Positions 62,554 through 64,000 of a DNA stretch of 64,000 nt are shown one piece after another (position 1 is the stretch's first letter; every line of letters begins with the position of its first letter). Origin of the DNA: Cerioporus squamosus. Taxonomy: Eukaryota; Basidiomycota; Agaricomycetes; Polyporales; Polyporaceae. Made by a program: the position numbers and the translations under genes. Below the pieces are notes generated by a model. The model was not told the origin of the DNA. It did not search any database and saw only the letters and a list, made by a program, of their open reading frames with translations. The stretch spans positions 310,001 to 374,000 of the forward strand of contig JABYQS010000016.1 of the NCBI GenBank assembly GCA_022592435.1, given 5' to 3'.

Positions 62554-63023
62554 GGCGGGCGAGAGAGAAGATGGGCAGGGCGCAGAGAGGGGTTGGTGGG
62601 TGCATCTTGACCGGGATGCCGGGGACAGTGGGCGACCGAGTGCAGGTCCCTCGTGATCATCCCCCGACGCGTACCAGGCGCGCGCCAGGACGCGTCTTCA
62701 GCTCAGCCACCTCCCGCCACCCACCACCTCCCTTCCTTTCTCTGCGTCCTTGTCCTGCCAACGGTGCTCTGGCGCAGGCTATGTCCTTGGTGTCCGCTCG
62801 GTCTCTCTGTTGTACATCTCCTTGCGGTCGTGACCTTTCTTGACTGCTATTTCCGAGCTGCCAAATTCGCCGATCTCGAAAACAACCACCAAAACGACAC
62901 AAATCGCGTCTTCATTCCTCATTGTGCTGCGTTTGCAAAGCCGGATTGCCTAGTCGGAGGTGTGTCGTCCATAACAAGTGCATCTGTAGTCCGAGAGGGC
63001 CAACCACCACCGCAGTCCCCGCC
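62554..63023. promoter_or_regulatory. Divergent promoter of the SDR and APC1 genes
   Basis: 470 bp between two start codons facing away from each other. It must hold both core promoters. No TATA box is obvious. Confidence 0.5.
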
Positions 63024-64000
63024 ATGTCGTTCGACCCCGCACCAATCGACGTCCCCTCCGTGGTCCTCTTGCCTCCCACGCCTTCTCCATACTTCCGCAG
63101 AAACTCTACGGCTCAATCTGCTGCACCGGATTCTGAGTCTTCCCTCCTTCGCGCGATACGCAAGAACCTTCGAGCCGCGCGTGGTGCCCAGGATTCCCCA
63201 CTTCGTCCATCCGTCTACTACTCGCCCCATGCAGATGGCAATGCCGGCGAGGAGGTCCTTACTTGGGACAACTCAACCGTCATTCTTACTCAAGGAGGAG
63301 TTCTTGCCAAAAAGTGGTCGTTCGCAGATCCTGTCCAGTGGGCATGCATCGGGTGGTTATACCAGTCGAGTCTGCTCCACTCCTCTACCCCTTCTACCCC
63401 AGCGTACTACAGGGAGAGCTCAAACGACAAGCTACCCCCAGAGAAGGATCCAGACGAGCGTCCAACTTTTGGTGCTTATGCTCGTGCACGGATGGAGAAG
63501 AAGCGCGAGGAGGATGCGGAGGAACGTCTCAAGGGTGTCTTCATATTCGTCCGGGGTACTGCCAAAATCTACATGGACAATGGCTCCGAGTATACACTCT
63601 CCCTGCCTTTCACCGTCCAGAGAGCGTGGCCGGTCGAGCCCCATGGCCTCTTCATCCAACGCGTAGTCGAAGGTTGGGAGGTTGAAGAGACGAGCGAGTC
63701 CGAAGAGCCTCGCATGGCTACCATCTTCACACTTACCAGCCCGTTCTCTGAGCCAGCCGCCCTCGGGCTTACCGATGGGATCAAAGGTGGATATGCTTCT
63801 GTGCCGCTGGAGATGAAGCCGAACTATGCCTCGGATCCACTACCGATTCCCCCCCAGGAACGTATTCTCTGGGTGTCTGAACAGGCATGGAAGTTGACAG
63901 ACAAACTGTTGGTTACGCTCAATGCGGACCTAAACCATGTCACTATTTGGCGGTTCGTTTATGCTCCCCCTCCACCCAGCTCGTCCAAGGCAGGGACCCG
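63024..64000 (+). CDS. APC1: Anaphase-promoting complex subunit 1, N-terminal part (cut by window edge)
   Basis: The frame is open without a stop from the ATG at 63024 (context CCGCCATGTCG) to the window end: 325 codons, no intron needed so far. APC1 N-terminal features are visible: EEVLTWDNSTVILTQGGVLA, KKWSFADPVQWACIGWL, VFIFVRGTAKIYMDNG, LSLPFTVQRAWPVEPHGLFI and DHVTIWRF-like NHVTIWRF near the end. APC1 (Cut4 in S. pombe, usually above 1400 residues) is the large scaffold of the ubiquitin ligase that drives mitotic exit. A Lys/Glu-rich insert (MEKKREEDAEER) and an N-terminal Ser-rich part precede the beta-propeller-like blades. The remainder lies outside the window. Confidence 0.85.
   Translation, partial: MSFDPAPIDVPSVVLLPPTPSPYFRRNSTAQSAAPDSESSLLRAIRKNLRAARGAQDSPLRPSVYYSPHADGNAGEEVLTWDNSTVILTQGGVLAKKWSFADPVQWACIGWLYQSSLLHSSTPSTPAYYRESSNDKLPPEKDPDERPTFGAYARARMEKKREEDAEERLKGVFIFVRGTAKIYMDNGSEYTLSLPFTVQRAWPVEPHGLFIQRVVEGWEVEETSESEEPRMATIFTLTSPFSEPAALGLTDGIKGGYASVPLEMKPNYASDPLPIPPQERILWVSEQAWKLTDKLLVTLNADLNHVTIWRFVYAPPPPSSSKAGT

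Noticed and set aside
62653..63666. Open frame of 337 codons over the APC1 start
   Set aside because: Out-of-frame shadow: the APC1 frame from 63024 matches the family, this one is Ser/Arg/Pro-rich without similarity.

Overview
The window looks like nuclear DNA of a filamentous basidiomycete, most likely a wood-decaying Agaricomycete (a polypore-type genome). Genes are packed on both strands and split by many introns, mostly 48-75 nt with GTRNGT donors and YAG acceptors. Exons can be as short as 3, 10, 11, 12, 17 or 19 nt. A secreted AA9 LPMO, Got1, Pbs2, Wee1, an Arp2/3 subunit and a nucleolar FKBP fit this. There is no CRISPR array, rRNA or recognisable tRNA. I rebuilt the exon models by hand, and the summed exon lengths keep the reading frame except where I state a break.

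Layout. 1-4477: 3' part of a non-LTR retrotransposon (endonuclease end, reverse transcriptase, RNase H, zinc knuckle, 28-nt poly(A)), ending 174 bp before a RING/TRAF-type zinc-finger gene (4652-6337). 9264-12205: homeodomain transcription factor flanked by 2.6-2.9 kb without genes. 14838-19121: Wee1-type kinase with a very long N-terminal region. 20835-21933: Got1. 22931-24867: Pbs2-type MAPKK of the HOG pathway. 25420-26474: Ubl-BAG co-chaperone with an apparent one-base frame break.

27388-36229 is an accessory stretch holding five same-strand copies of a small secreted double-psi beta-barrel protein (RlpA-like, annotated in fungi as riboflavin aldehyde-forming enzyme-like). Three copies look intact. 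One has a damaged exon 2-3 junction. The fifth is cut by a 1072-bp terminal-inverted-repeat element with a 2-bp target duplication; taking the element out restores the exon to the length of its paralogs. An AA9 LPMO (38515-39715) follows.

From 40106 on the genes are mostly core: TatD-type hydrolase with a 10-nt exon; an unrecognised multi-pass membrane protein with an apparent frame break; 5-aminolevulinate dehydratase; a FIT-family ER membrane protein; ARPC4, whose first intron follows the ATG directly; a nucleolar FKBP sharing a 184-bp divergent promoter with ARPC4; a homoserine-acetyltransferase-like alpha/beta hydrolase; an SDR with His at the catalytic Tyr position; an FAD-dependent oxidoreductase; about 4 kb without a clear gene; a second SDR; and the N-terminus of APC1, cut by the right edge.

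Functionally, Wee1 and APC1 act in cell-cycle control, Pbs2 in osmotic stress signalling, Got1 and FIT in the ER/Golgi, and the LPMO and beta-barrel cluster at the cell exterior. I found no wholly new multi-gene system. The strongest observations are the transposon-split gene in the tandem family, the repeated short motif in the Wee1 N-terminus, the odd SDR active site and the very small exons.
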